DNA of 64,000 bases from Brevibacillus_H sp049846925 (GCF_049846925.1 NZ_JBNCMT010000015.1:1-64000), one strand, 5' to 3'; shown: positions 1 through 9,477, numbered from the stretch's first letter. The notes: generated from the letters alone by a model not told the origin. Translations and numbers: made by a program.

Positions 1-8
1 TCAGGAAA

Positions 9-1922
9 ATGGCACATGTAAACATTACTTTGCCTGATGGTGCTGTACGTGAATTTGAGGCAGGCAGCACAATCGCCGATGTAGCTGCATCGATCAGCCC
101 AGGCCTACGCAAAAAAGCAATTGCCGGAAAATTAAACGGGAAAGTGGTAGATCTCGCAACCCCGCTGAACGAAGATGGCTTGGTGGAAGTTGTAACGCTG
201 GATTCACAAGATGGTCTCGAAGTATACCGTCACTCCACAGCACACTTGTTGGCGCAAGCAGTGAAACGTATTTATGGTCAAGAGGTGAAGTTCGGTATCG
301 GTCCAGTGATCGAAGACGGCTTCTACTATGACATGGATATTCCAGTCAGCCTTTCACCGGAAGATTTGGGCAAAATTGAAGCTGAAATGGAAAAGATCAT
401 CAAAGAAGATTTGGCAATCGTTCGCAAGGAAGTAAGCCGTGATGAAGCGGTGGACATTTTCCAAAAACAAAACGACCACTTGAAGCTGGAGCTGATTCGT
501 GACCTTCCAGAAGAAGCTGTTATCTCTATCTATGAGCAAGGCGAATTTTTCGACCTCTGCCGTGGGCCACATCTGCCATCTACAGGCTTCATCAAAGCCT
601 TCAAATTAATGAGTGTAGCAGGTGCATACTGGCGTGGAAATTCCGATAACCAAGTGTTGCAACGTGTGTACGGAACAGCTTGGCCGAAAAAAGCGGATAT
701 GGACGAATATCTCCACTTCATCGAAGAAGCGAAGAAACGCGACCACCGTAAATTGGGTAAAGAACTTGAATTGTTCATGTTCTCCGAAGAAGCACCAGGT
801 ATGCCATTCTATTTGCCGAACGGTTTCACAGTTCGTAACGAGCTGGAGCAATTCTCTCGCCGTTTGCAACAAATGGCTGCGTATACGGAGGTTCGCTCAC
901 CGTTTATGATGAACCAACGCCTGTGGGAACAATCCGGTCACTGGGACCACTACCATGAAAACATGTATTTCTCTGAAGTAGAACATACGAAGTTTGCGAT
1001 GAAACCGATGAACTGCCCAGGTCACATGCTGATCTATAAAAACAAAAACCATTCCTACCGTGACTTGCCAATCCGTTATTCAGAGTTCGGTCAGGTGCAC
1101 CGTCATGAATACTCCGGAGCCTTGAATGGTATGTTGCGTGTTCGTACCTTCTGTCAGGACGATGCGCACGTATTCGTTCGTCCAGATCAGATTGAAGCTG
1201 AAATCCAGAGCATGATGAGACTGATCGACCGCATCTACAAAGTGTTTGGCTTCGAGTATTCCGTCGTATTGTCTACTCGTCCAGAAGACTCCATGGGTTC
1301 AGATGAATTGTGGGAAGCTGCGGAATCGTCTCTGCGCAATGTATTGGACGAACTTGGTATGAATTATGGCATCAATGAGGGAGACGGCGCATTCTACGGC
1401 CCGAAAATTGACTTCCACATCACAGATGCACTGAAACGCAAACATCAGTGTGGAACGATTCAATTGGACTTCCAGATGCCTGAGAAATTCGATCTCTGGT
1501 ATGTCGGTCAAGATAACGAAAAGCATCGTCCAGTTGTACTTCACCGTGCGATGTACGGTTCCATGGAGCGTTTCATTGGTATCCTGATTGAACATTATGC
1601 AGGAGCGTTCCCAACTTGGCTTGCTCCGATTCAGGCTCGCTTGATGACGATTAATGAAGTACACGTACCGTTCGCTGAAAAAGTGAAGGAAAAAATGAAG
1701 GAAGCCGGCATCCGTGTCGAACTTGATGCTCGTAACGAGAAGATCGGTTACAAAATTCGTGAAGCACAAGTTTCCAAAATTCCTTACATGCTCGTCATCG
1801 GGGAGAAGGAAGTACAGGAGAGCTCTTTGTCTGTACGCAAACGTGGCCAAGGTGATTTGGGCGGTATGGTCGTTGAGGACTTTATTGCAAGTATCACGCA
1901 GGAAATCGATAATATGAAATAA
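9..1922 (+). CDS. thrS: Threonyl-tRNA synthetase
   Basis: Charges tRNA-Thr with threonine in the cytoplasm; 637 aa, normal full length for the family. An N-terminal TGS domain (about residues 1-63) precedes the editing domain, which has the HSTAHLLAQA histidine motif near residue 75. The class II catalytic core follows, with the zinc-site Cys in PMNCPGHM and motif 2 around RYSEFGQVHRHE. The last ~100 residues are the anticodon-binding domain. The ATG is 8 bases from the window edge, so its leader (usually a T-box) is not visible. It precedes infC-rpmI-rplT as in other Bacillales. Confidence 0.98.
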   Translation: MAHVNITLPDGAVREFEAGSTIADVAASISPGLRKKAIAGKLNGKVVDLATPLNEDGLVEVVTLDSQDGLEVYRHSTAHLLAQAVKRIYGQEVKFGIGPVIEDGFYYDMDIPVSLSPEDLGKIEAEMEKIIKEDLAIVRKEVSRDEAVDIFQKQNDHLKLELIRDLPEEAVISIYEQGEFFDLCRGPHLPSTGFIKAFKLMSVAGAYWRGNSDNQVLQRVYGTAWPKKADMDEYLHFIEEAKKRDHRKLGKELELFMFSEEAPGMPFYLPNGFTVRNELEQFSRRLQQMAAYTEVRSPFMMNQRLWEQSGHWDHYHENMYFSEVEHTKFAMKPMNCPGHMLIYKNKNHSYRDLPIRYSEFGQVHRHEYSGALNGMLRVRTFCQDDAHVFVRPDQIEAEIQSMMRLIDRIYKVFGFEYSVVLSTRPEDSMGSDELWEAAESSLRNVLDELGMNYGINEGDGAFYGPKIDFHITDALKRKHQCGTIQLDFQMPEKFDLWYVGQDNEKHRPVVLHRAMYGSMERFIGILIEHYAGAFPTWLAPIQARLMTINEVHVPFAEKVKEKMKEAGIRVELDARNEKIGYKIREAQVSKIPYMLVIGEKEVQESSLSVRKRGQGDLGGMVVEDFIASITQEIDNMK

Positions 1923-1927
1923 ATCCC

Positions 1928-1956
1928 TTGACAAGCGGGTGAGGCATTAGTATTAT
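1928..1956 (+). promoter_or_regulatory. Sigma-A promoter of the infC operon
   Basis: TTGACA at 1928-1933 and TATTAT at 1951-1956 are separated by exactly 17 bases, directly after the thrS stop. Transcription would start near 1963 and run into the L20-type leader. Read from consensus only. Confidence 0.7.
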
Positions 1957-1962
1957 TGTTTA

Positions 1963-2116
1963 GGTAAATCAAATTACATTCGAGAATAAGCAGAAGCGCC
2001 CAGCTTCTCACCTGCATCGACGTCCATTTGAGACAGTTGACGGGTTATCTCTACCACAATCGTTATGCTTGTTAGGTGAGATAGGTGTGGGCGCATAAGC
2101 GTCTACACCTTTTTTT
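1963..2116 (+). ncRNA. L20-type autoregulatory leader of infC-rpmI-rplT
   Basis: About 190 untranslated nucleotides separate the promoter from infC and end in a strong intrinsic terminator just before the ribosome-binding site. In Bacillus subtilis the same position holds the L20 leader, where excess ribosomal protein L20 stabilises the terminator. A local hairpin (GAAGC near 2001, GCTTC near 2011) and the short repeat AGGTGAGATAGGTG just ahead of the terminator stem fit a switching leader. Position and architecture support the call; the L20 site itself was not modelled. Confidence 0.7.
2083..2116 (+). terminator. Intrinsic attenuator before infC
   Basis: The stem AGGTGTGGGCGC / GCGTCTACACCT has a four-base ATAA loop and is followed by seven T residues. 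It sits about 40 bases before the infC start, so it acts as the attenuator of the leader rather than as an end-of-gene terminator. Confidence 0.85.
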
Positions 2117-2153
2117 ACGTTTTTGCTCTCGAAAGTTAACGGAGGTGGCAAGT

Positions 2154-2672
2154 ATTAGCAAGGAACAGATGTTAATCAACGAAGCGATTCGTGCTCGTGA
2201 AGTTCGTTTGATTGGAGCAGATGGCGCGCAGTTAGGTGTTGTAAATATTAAAGAAGCTTTGCGTATCGCACAAGAAGCTAATTTAGATTTAGTGAACGTA
2301 GCACCAACAGCGAAACCTCCTGTTTGTCGTATTATGGACTACGGAAAGTTCAAGTACGAACAAGCAAAGAAGGAGAAAGAAGCACGTCGTAACCAGAAGA
2401 TCATCGAGCTGAAAGAAGTACGTTTTTCTTCCAACATCGAAGAACACGACTTTCAGACCAAACTTCGCAATGTCCGCAAGTTCATTGAGGACGAAGATAA
2501 GGTGAAATGCACAATCCGCTTCCGTGGACGTGAAATCACCCACTCCGAAATCGGTCAACAGGTTTTGGAACGTGTTGCTCAACTTAGTGAAGACATCGCA
2601 ACTGTTGAGCGTAAGCCAAAAATCGAAGGTCGTAGTATGATTATGATCTTGACTCCGAAATCGGAGAAGTAA
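2154..2672 (+). CDS. infC: Translation initiation factor IF-3 (ATT start)
   Basis: IF-3 binds the 30S subunit and checks start-codon selection. The protein is 172 aa, the usual size, starting ISKEQMLINEAIRAREVRLI and ending in the basic C-terminal domain. The start is placed at ATT 2154: it lies 5 bases after a perfect GGAGGTGG and matches the family N-terminus. Upstream in-frame ATG codons would read through the attenuator hairpin. A non-AUG start on infC is known as the basis of IF-3 self-regulation in Escherichia coli and is conserved widely. Confidence 0.97.
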   Translation: MSKEQMLINEAIRAREVRLIGADGAQLGVVNIKEALRIAQEANLDLVNVAPTAKPPVCRIMDYGKFKYEQAKKEKEARRNQKIIELKEVRFSSNIEEHDFQTKLRNVRKFIEDEDKVKCTIRFRGREITHSEIGQQVLERVAQLSEDIATVERKPKIEGRSMIMILTPKSEK

Positions 2673-2700
2673 TCAGCAGAATTAGTTAGGAGGATCCATC

Positions 2701-2898
2701 ATGCCTAAAATGAAAACTCATAAGGGTGCTGCGAAACGTTTCAAAAAAACCGGTAGCGGAAAATTGAAACGCGACTCTGCATTCACAAGCCACTTGTTCG
2801 CAAACAAATCTACAAAAGCAAAACGCCACCTGCGTAAAGGCGGAATGGTTTCCAAAGGCGATCAACAACGCATCGCTCAAATGATCACTTATCTATAA
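2701..2898 (+). CDS. rpmI: 50S ribosomal protein L35
   Basis: A 65-aa, very basic protein (MPKMKTHKGAAKRFKKTGSG at the N-terminus), the standard L35 length. It follows infC by 28 bases with a TTAGGAGGAT ribosome-binding site. It is the middle gene of the infC-rpmI-rplT operon and is expected to be co-controlled by the upstream L20-type leader. Confidence 0.98.
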   Translation: MPKMKTHKGAAKRFKKTGSGKLKRDSAFTSHLFANKSTKAKRHLRKGGMVSKGDQQRIAQMITYL

Positions 2899-2945
2899 GA
2901 TAAGCTGATTCACTAGTTTTTTGGTTTGCAATCGTTTTACCCAAA

Positions 2946-2994
2946 AATACTTAGCATGTGCCCCATAAGCGTCCAAGTATTGGACCGCCATGCT
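2946..2994 (+). promoter_or_regulatory. Possible pseudoknot ahead of rplT
   Basis: In the 119-base rpmI-rplT gap, AATACTT (2946-2952) can pair with AAGTATT (2975-2981). AGCATG (2953-2958) can pair with CATGCT (2989-2994). The arms interleave, which is the arrangement of an H-type pseudoknot. GTCC/GGAC (2971-2985) offers a competing hairpin. It lies just upstream of the rplT ribosome-binding site, so a translational or L20-binding role is possible but unproven. Confidence 0.3.
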
Positions 2995-3017
2995 GGATAG
3001 ATCAGGAGGAATTGAGT

Positions 3018-3377
3018 ATGCCAAGAGTAAAAGGTGGCATTGTCACTCGTCGTCGCCATAAAAAAATCCTTAAGTTAGCTAAAGGTTATTTCGGTTCTAA
3101 ACACCGTTTATTTAGATCAGCTAATGCACAAGTAATGAAATCCTTGCTTTATGCATACCGCGATCGTCGTCAGAAAAAACGTGATTTCCGCAAATTGTGG
3201 ATCACTCGTATCAACGCTCAAGCTCGTTTCAATGGCTTGTCCTACAGCCGTTTGATGCACGGTTTGAAAGTTGCTGGCGTTGAAGTAAACCGCAAAATGC
3301 TTGCTGATCTTGCTGTTAACGATAAAGCAGCATTCAACGAATTGGCAGCACTTGCAAAAGGTAAATTAAACGCTTAA
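3018..3377 (+). CDS. rplT: 50S ribosomal protein L20
   Basis: L20 is a 119-aa primary 23S rRNA-binding protein needed early in 50S assembly. The start is ATG 3018, after CAGGAGGAATTGAGT; it gives the canonical MPRVKGGIVTRRRHKKILKL N-terminus. An upstream in-frame ATG at 2958 has no good ribosome-binding site and was rejected. Last gene of the operon, followed by a clear terminator. Confidence 0.98.
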   Translation: MPRVKGGIVTRRRHKKILKLAKGYFGSKHRLFRSANAQVMKSLLYAYRDRRQKKRDFRKLWITRINAQARFNGLSYSRLMHGLKVAGVEVNRKMLADLAVNDKAAFNELAALAKGKLNA

Positions 3378-3385
3378 TAAACATC

Positions 3386-3422
3386 AAGAAGCACCGTCAG
3401 AGACGTGTGCTTCTTTTTTTTT
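3386..3422 (+). terminator. Terminator of the infC operon
   Basis: An AAGAAGCAC / GTGCTTCTT stem with a short loop is followed by a run of T residues, directly after rplT. Confidence 0.9.
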
Positions 3423-3515
3423 AGGGCTGGATTAACAAACAGGGGTGCGTTGACTCATCCAAATACAACTAGATGATGTTTATATCCTAATTGCGAAAGG
3501 AATGTATTTAGAAAA

Positions 3516-5051
3516 ATGAGATTCTTCCCTGCCTTTATTGGATTATTACTTCTTTGTTCCGTTTTTTTCGCAGAAATTTCGATTCCGGGAGTTGCGATGA
3601 ATACTGCTTTTGCAGATCGGTTTCAGTTTGAACAAGGAGAGGGGTATGAACAAGGGGCTTATGATCAATTGTCTGCCCAGCCAACAACCTTTAACTGGAC
3701 TCGTCAAACATCTCTGAGTGGCCCCAGTAAACCCGAAGAAAAATGGACAAACAGTATCAGTTCGGATCCTTCTAGCCCCGTTCTAAGTGCTGATGGGTCT
3801 ATTTACGTTTTAGAGCAAGCAACGGCAAATTTACTGGCATTTGACTCCGAAGGTAACAAAAAATGGGCTGTCCTCTCCAATGCTAACCAAGCTCCATGGT
3901 GGTATTCCCCTGTAGTTGGAAAGAACGGTACCATTTATTACGGTGAGGAATCGGGAGTGTTTCATGCGGTTTCAAGTGAAGGAAAGAAATTATGGGACTT
4001 TGATGCAAATATGAATATTTACAACTCCTCCGCAATCGGCGCAAATGGGACAATCTTTTTTACAGGCCTTACCGCGTTGTTTGCTTTAAACCCGGACGGA
4101 ACCTTGTTATGGAAGTATTCACCTGGTTCAGCAGAATTCAAATGGTCAACTCCTGTTATCGCCAAAGATGGCACAATCATTATTGGGGCTAACGAAGTTT
4201 TGCAAAATGAACTTGTTGGAGGCGTACTTTTTGCCGTAAATCCTGATGGGACTCTGAAGTGGATGAAAAAATTTGAAGACAAGAAAGCTAACCGATATTT
4301 CAAAATTTCAACGGTGCCAGTATTAGACGAAAATGGAGATATTTATGTATCTCTCGATTATGGAGATGCTGAAAATCCCGAATTAAAAGATAAGATTTTC
4401 GCATTAGATCTAGATGGAAACACAAAATGGAAGTATACACTAAATGATGGGGAAGGCGCTTTGCATTCATCTCCCATCGTCGACAAAAATGGAACGATTT
4501 ACGTACCGGGAAATAAACGATTATATGCCTTTAATAAGGATGGGAAAAAAAAGTGGATGATTAAAATACCGATCCATTCACTATCTACTCCAATCATTGA
4601 CAACGATGGCATTTTATATTTTGGCGGTGTGGATCAAGCAATTTATGCGGTTAACGCCAAAACGGGTCAAGTAAAATGGAGACATCAAACGGATATGTAC
4701 ATTACATCTGCACCCGTAATCGATAGAGATCAATCACTCCTTTTCACTTCTGAAAAATATGATGATGGGAAACTGGTGAAATTAGGCAATAAAGAGAAGG
4801 AAGTAATCGGTCTGCAAGCGGAAAGCGACTCGGTTCAACTGAAGCTAAACGAGAAAAGGCAATTAAAGATTGTGGCGATTTATGATGATGAAACTACAGA
4901 AGATGTCACAGCAAAGGCAAGCTGGTCATCATCCTACACAAAAGTTGTCACTGTGGAAAAGGGGCTTCTAACAGCGATAGATACAGGGAAAGTATTTATT
5001 AAAGCAAAATACGGTGGACAGACTATTGCCATTACTGTCAATGTTCGTTAA
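3516..5051 (+). CDS. Secreted PQQ-like beta-propeller protein with Ig-like domain
   Basis: 511 aa. Residues 1-34 form a signal peptide ending in an AFA-type cleavage site. Residues ~85-430 hold repeated blades of the pattern D-G-(S/T)-I-Y followed by LxAFxxxGxxKW, typical of PQQ-like (quinoprotein alcohol dehydrogenase-like) propellers. No catalytic PQQ site was recognised, so a binding or scaffold role is more likely than an enzyme. Residues ~440-511 form a Big_2-type bacterial Ig domain (DVTAKASWSSS, GLLTAIDTGKV). Its stop is 26 bases before the next gene, which carries a related domain, so both are probably co-transcribed. The stretch is visibly AT-rich. Substrate unknown. Confidence 0.75.
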   Translation: MRFFPAFIGLLLLCSVFFAEISIPGVAMNTAFADRFQFEQGEGYEQGAYDQLSAQPTTFNWTRQTSLSGPSKPEEKWTNSISSDPSSPVLSADGSIYVLEQATANLLAFDSEGNKKWAVLSNANQAPWWYSPVVGKNGTIYYGEESGVFHAVSSEGKKLWDFDANMNIYNSSAIGANGTIFFTGLTALFALNPDGTLLWKYSPGSAEFKWSTPVIAKDGTIIIGANEVLQNELVGGVLFAVNPDGTLKWMKKFEDKKANRYFKISTVPVLDENGDIYVSLDYGDAENPELKDKIFALDLDGNTKWKYTLNDGEGALHSSPIVDKNGTIYVPGNKRLYAFNKDGKKKWMIKIPIHSLSTPIIDNDGILYFGGVDQAIYAVNAKTGQVKWRHQTDMYITSAPVIDRDQSLLFTSEKYDDGKLVKLGNKEKEVIGLQAESDSVQLKLNEKRQLKIVAIYDDETTEDVTAKASWSSSYTKVVTVEKGLLTAIDTGKVFIKAKYGGQTIAITVNVR

Positions 5052-5077
5052 TCAAATAGTAAAAAGGTGTGGAAGTC

Positions 5078-7438
5078 ATGCGAAAGGCTAGGAAGGCTGT
5101 ATGGTTGTGTTCTTTAATTGCTTTTTTCCTTTCTTTTCTTTTTATTCAAGATGTAAACATTTTATATGCAAAAGGAAATGTCCCGGAAATAGAATGGGTA
5201 AACCAGGATGGAGAGGAAGAAAACAGTTATGAGTGGGTTATGCATGCAGAACAAACAAGGGATGGCGGTTATATTCTGCTGAGAGAATACAATGTAAGTT
5301 TAAGTATCGTGAAACTTACAAAGAATGGAAAAAAAGAATGGGAAAAGAGATTTACATATGAAATACCACAAAACCCATTTGTGAAGAAGATGAGACCCTC
5401 GTTCATTAGAGAAACCCGGGACGGTGGATACATCGTTTGTGGAAGTATTGATAATGGTCTGTACGACATGTATCTGTTGAAGGTTACAAACAAGGGCGAG
5501 AGAGTATGGGAAAAAGCTTATGGTAGTGAAAAGAATGACTTTGCGTTTTTTGTCAATGAGACAATCGATGGTGGGTTTATCTTTGGCGGTTTTGGGGGGC
5601 TCATAAAGATTGATAAACAAGGAAAGCAGCAGTGGGAACGAAACAATGAAGATTATCTTGTAACCCAATATGCGAAACAGAGAAGTGACGGGCACTATAT
5701 CGTGTTCACGGATCACTTTATCGAATTGGATTCAGAAGGAAAAGAACTGTCAAAAAAAGCACTGGATATTGGGCGGGTAAAAGATACAGATGACGGAGGA
5801 TTTTTAATTGTAGGCGCCAATCGTTCTCTTTACAAAATTGATGATTCAGCAAACGTTCTCTGGAAAACACAAATGTCAAACAACGAACCGTCAGGAAAAG
5901 AAGTGTTGTTTAAGATCACAGGAACCAATGATGGAGGAGGAGCGGCCATCTTTGGTTCAGAAGAACAAGATTTAATCTACTTGGAAAAGTATAACGGTAA
6001 CGGAGAGTATGAATGGAAAATGACGTTAGACTCTGAAGATATATTTGGGGACGATGAAATAGAAGGAATACCAGAAATTGAAGCATTTCAACAGACAATG
6101 GATGAAGGATTTGTTTTTGCAGGTAAAGTGGAATCAAGAAGAACCGGGTATGATGCTTTTGTCGTAAAAACGGTACCTAATAAAGTGAGGAATATGACAA
6201 AATTAGCAATATACCCTAATAAGTTAGGCGAGTACTTGGACAAGCCCGTCCAGTTGAAACTCACTGCAACGTATGATGATGGTACGAAAGATGATGTAAC
6301 GGATGCAGCAGATTGGACTTCGAGTGATCCGTATGTAGCGTTTATAGATAATAAAGGACTACTCACAATAATAGGTCGAGAAGGACAAACGGATATTACT
6401 GCATCCTATCGTGGAGAAACAGCAAAAGCTCACGTTTCACTTGCAACAAGCGTTGATATCCCTGATCTCAATCTGGAAAAACTGATACGTAAAACACTAG
6501 GACGAGAAGAAGGGCTTCCATTAACCAAACAGGACATGCTGAACCTGACAGAAATTGAAGGCTCCAGAAAAGGGATAAAAAGTCTGGAGGGTCTGCAATA
6601 TGCCTACAACCTTCAAAGAATTATCTTGCCAATCAATGAGGTCTCCGATCTAACTCCACTTCAAAAATTGCAAAAGCTTGAATCGTTATCCTTGTATGAT
6701 AATCAGGTAACCAGCATGAAAGCGTTGCAAAATCTGAAAAATCTTGAAGACCTGATACTTGAGGGGAATAAGATTTCAGATATAGCACCGGTTAAAAAGC
6801 TGAAAAATCTGAAAGGCCTCAATCTTAGCAGAAATAACATTAAGGATTTTTCGAGTATCAAAGGATTGAATAAGCTTGAAAGTTTGCATTTGGATGAAAA
6901 TAAACTAACGGATATCTCATTTCTTTCAGGTTTAAAAAAATTACGATATGTATATTTAGAAAACAATCAACTGACAGATGTCACGGTACTCTCGAAACTG
7001 CCAGAACTTGATACAATTTGGCTTAATGATAACCAGATATATGATCTGTCTCCGCTGTATTCCTTGAAAAATCTGCTTAATTTATCAGTGGAAGAGAATT
7101 ACATTAATGTGGCAGAAGGTAGCAAAGACAGGGAGTTCATACGCAAAATCACTGGTAGTGTAAGTGGGATTCCAGCGACAAAAACACTTGATGATCTGCT
7201 ATTGGATAAGAGCGAAATAAGTCTGGCAATGGATGAGTCAGCAACCATCAAGATCAATGCAAAAATGAATGGGAAGACCATAGATGTGCTCAATAATGTA
7301 GTAGGGGTTTCAAATAATGAAAAGGTGGCACGATTTAAGGATGGCAAGATAGTTGCGTTAGAACCTGGGTCGGCAACGATTACCTTTACTTACAATGAGA
7401 AGAAAGTTGCTTTAGAAGTAACTGTTACGAGCAAGTGA
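5078..7438 (+). CDS. Secreted leucine-rich-repeat protein with Ig-like domains
   Basis: 786 aa from ATG 5078, chosen over GTG 5069 because AAAAAGGTG then has 8-base spacing. A signal peptide (~1-32) is followed by about seven propeller-like repeats carrying DGG(Y/F)I (residues ~50-370). Next come a Big_2 Ig-like domain (~385-460; DVTDAADWTSSDP), about eight internalin-type 22-residue leucine-rich repeats (~490-680; LxxLxLxxNxIxDIxPL) and a second Ig-like domain at the C-terminus. No LPXTG anchor or S-layer domain is visible, so it is probably released or loosely bound. A cell-surface adhesin or ligand-binding role is inferred only from architecture. Confidence 0.75.
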   Translation: MRKARKAVWLCSLIAFFLSFLFIQDVNILYAKGNVPEIEWVNQDGEEENSYEWVMHAEQTRDGGYILLREYNVSLSIVKLTKNGKKEWEKRFTYEIPQNPFVKKMRPSFIRETRDGGYIVCGSIDNGLYDMYLLKVTNKGERVWEKAYGSEKNDFAFFVNETIDGGFIFGGFGGLIKIDKQGKQQWERNNEDYLVTQYAKQRSDGHYIVFTDHFIELDSEGKELSKKALDIGRVKDTDDGGFLIVGANRSLYKIDDSANVLWKTQMSNNEPSGKEVLFKITGTNDGGGAAIFGSEEQDLIYLEKYNGNGEYEWKMTLDSEDIFGDDEIEGIPEIEAFQQTMDEGFVFAGKVESRRTGYDAFVVKTVPNKVRNMTKLAIYPNKLGEYLDKPVQLKLTATYDDGTKDDVTDAADWTSSDPYVAFIDNKGLLTIIGREGQTDITASYRGETAKAHVSLATSVDIPDLNLEKLIRKTLGREEGLPLTKQDMLNLTEIEGSRKGIKSLEGLQYAYNLQRIILPINEVSDLTPLQKLQKLESLSLYDNQVTSMKALQNLKNLEDLILEGNKISDIAPVKKLKNLKGLNLSRNNIKDFSSIKGLNKLESLHLDENKLTDISFLSGLKKLRYVYLENNQLTDVTVLSKLPELDTIWLNDNQIYDLSPLYSLKNLLNLSVEENYINVAEGSKDREFIRKITGSVSGIPATKTLDDLLLDKSEISLAMDESATIKINAKMNGKTIDVLNNVVGVSNNEKVARFKDGKIVALEPGSATITFTYNEKKVALEVTVTSK

Positions 7439-7482
7439 AAAGGTAGCGGCGAAAGGTAAAATTGAAAAAGGAAATGAGAATC

Positions 7483-7518
7483 ACAAAGACACTTTTATTT
7501 TAAGTGTCTTTGTTTTTT
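7483..7518 (+). terminator. Terminator after the LRR gene
   Basis: ACAAAGACACTT and AAGTGTCTTTGT form an ~11-bp stem followed by a T tract, 45 bases after the stop codon. Confidence 0.9.
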
Positions 7519-7618
7519 GGCCTTGAAAGTTTCTAACTGTATTTATAGGGGTATAAAAAACGTAGAAAAACACTTTAGAGAAAGATACTGGAGAAAAAGT
7601 ATTGGAGGAGGAGACACA

Positions 7619-9397
7619 GTGTTTTCAACATTTCGTGTCAGATTAATGGTGTTACTGGTGAGCTGCATGCTCATTCCAGCATTGGCGATTAGTTTGATCA
7701 GTTATCATCAGGCGAAAGCGTCATTAGTAGAAGCAGGTAAGCAAGAATTAAAGAAAACCGTCGATCATGCTTTTGAAATTCTGACCATGCTCGATAAAGA
7801 TGTACAAGCTGGCAAGCTGACGGAAGAAGAAGCACTGACGAAAGCGAGAGAGATGCTGGCAGGCCCGCTAAAGCCTGACGGCAAGGAAAGGGATTTCCAC
7901 CAGTCCAGTTTTCGTTATCGGGAGAATGGATATTTGTTTGTCAACAGTATGGATAGTGCGACACCGCTCAAGGTATATGTCCACCCGCGGTTTGATGTAA
8001 AAGGAGAACAACCAACCGTCAAGACGCCAGACGGAAAAGATGTCCTGCAAATGATCGCCGAAACGGCTAAAAAGCCATCCGAAAGCGAACGTTTTATCGA
8101 GTATCCGTTCTTTTTGCCGGGCCAAAAAAGTGATGATCCGAATGCCAAAATCGGGACAAAAGTGGCTTATGTTCGGCCTTTTGAACCGTGGAACGCTTAT
8201 GTTGGTGTAGGTTCCTATGAGTTTGAGTTTTATCAATCGATTGAAAATCTCCAATATCTGATTTTCGGGATCGCTGCACTTACGACACTAGTAGGAGCGT
8301 TAATTGCCTACTGGTTTGCCCGATCCTACACCAGAATTCTGAAAAATGTCGGTACCGTTATCGAAGAGGTAGGAAAAGGAAATCTGACTACTCATGCAGT
8401 GGTGAAAGGGAAGGACGAATTTGCTCACCTTGCCAGTCATTTGAATGCATCCAGCGATAACATGAGATCCATGATTCACGATGTGATTTCAGTGACGGAT
8501 AACGTATCACATTATGCGGCATATCTGAATGAGGGAGCAGCTCAAACAGGTGTCGCTTCTGAGCAAATTGCCGTAACCATTACAGAGATGGCAGAATCTA
8601 CTTCCTCGATGAGAGATGACATGAAAACCACGACAGAGGTCATTCGCCGCCTGCAAGCAGAAATTCATGATGTAACTGATTTGTTGAAGGTTGCAACTGA
8701 TTCGACCAAACGTGCTACGGAGAATGCCTCTGTTGGTCTACAGACAAGCACACAGGTGCAAGGCGAGATGAATCGAGTGAATCAGGTGGTTCTGCATTCT
8801 GCTGAGGTTGTCGATGGCTTGAAAGGGCGAATGGACAAAATTAGCGAAATTACCCAGTTGATTACGTCGATTGCCAGTCAAACGAACCTGCTTGCGTTGA
8901 ATGCTGCCATTGAAGCAGCACGAGCGGGTGAGCATGGACGTGGATTTGCCATTGTTGCTGATGAAGTGCGCAAACTGGCGGAAGCAACCAGTCGAGCAGG
9001 GGAGGAAATTATTCAGGTTCTCGGTGAAATTCAAGCCAAGGCCGTGGAAGCTGTCGATGCAATGCAAAACGGAGTCAACAGTGTAAGTGATATCGGAAAA
9101 CTGGTACAGGTTAGCAGCCAATCATTCTCGGAAATTACCACGCTGGTTAGTTCGATTTCTGATCAAATTACGGAAGTCTATCAGGCATCTACGAATATCC
9201 GTCAACAAGGCGAAACCGCTTTGGAGCGGATCAATAACGTGAACACAATCAGCGTAGAGATTGCAGGTGGAATGGAAACGATTGCTTCTTCGGCCGAAGA
9301 GCAAACAGCAACACTGGAGGAAACCGTCGCTTCCGTCGCAGAAGTTTCCCGAAACATTAAAGCACTGCATGAAAAAGTACAGTTTTTCAAGGTGTAG
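7619..9397 (+). CDS. Methyl-accepting chemotaxis protein (sCache_2 type)
   Basis: 592-aa transmembrane chemoreceptor. The start is GTG 7619, placed by the GGAGGAGGAG ribosome-binding site; an upstream in-frame TTG overlaps the preceding terminator. TM1 is at about residues 10-32. An extracellular Cache_2-like sensor follows (~35-205; RENGYLFVNS, then YVGVGSYEFEF before the second membrane pass), then TM2 (~210-235), HAMP, and a signalling hairpin with the tip QTNLLALNAAIEAARAGEHG. It presumably couples to CheW/CheA elsewhere in the genome. Small organic acids are common Cache_2 ligands, but the ligand here is unknown. Confidence 0.93.
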   Translation: MFSTFRVRLMVLLVSCMLIPALAISLISYHQAKASLVEAGKQELKKTVDHAFEILTMLDKDVQAGKLTEEEALTKAREMLAGPLKPDGKERDFHQSSFRYRENGYLFVNSMDSATPLKVYVHPRFDVKGEQPTVKTPDGKDVLQMIAETAKKPSESERFIEYPFFLPGQKSDDPNAKIGTKVAYVRPFEPWNAYVGVGSYEFEFYQSIENLQYLIFGIAALTTLVGALIAYWFARSYTRILKNVGTVIEEVGKGNLTTHAVVKGKDEFAHLASHLNASSDNMRSMIHDVISVTDNVSHYAAYLNEGAAQTGVASEQIAVTITEMAESTSSMRDDMKTTTEVIRRLQAEIHDVTDLLKVATDSTKRATENASVGLQTSTQVQGEMNRVNQVVLHSAEVVDGLKGRMDKISEITQLITSIASQTNLLALNAAIEAARAGEHGRGFAIVADEVRKLAEATSRAGEEIIQVLGEIQAKAVEAVDAMQNGVNSVSDIGKLVQVSSQSFSEITTLVSSISDQITEVYQASTNIRQQGETALERINNVNTISVEIAGGMETIASSAEEQTATLEETVASVAEVSRNIKALHEKVQFFKV

Positions 9398-9477
9398 GGA
9401 TTTTTTTCAAAAACAACGTTGACTTTTTGGTGACATTTCGCTACGATGAATTCAACCAAAAAATGAATAGCATTCTT

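Noticed and set aside
1299..1934. Long open frame on the minus strand inside thrS
   Set aside because: Antisense shadow of a highly conserved gene; no ribosome-binding site and no recognisable family.
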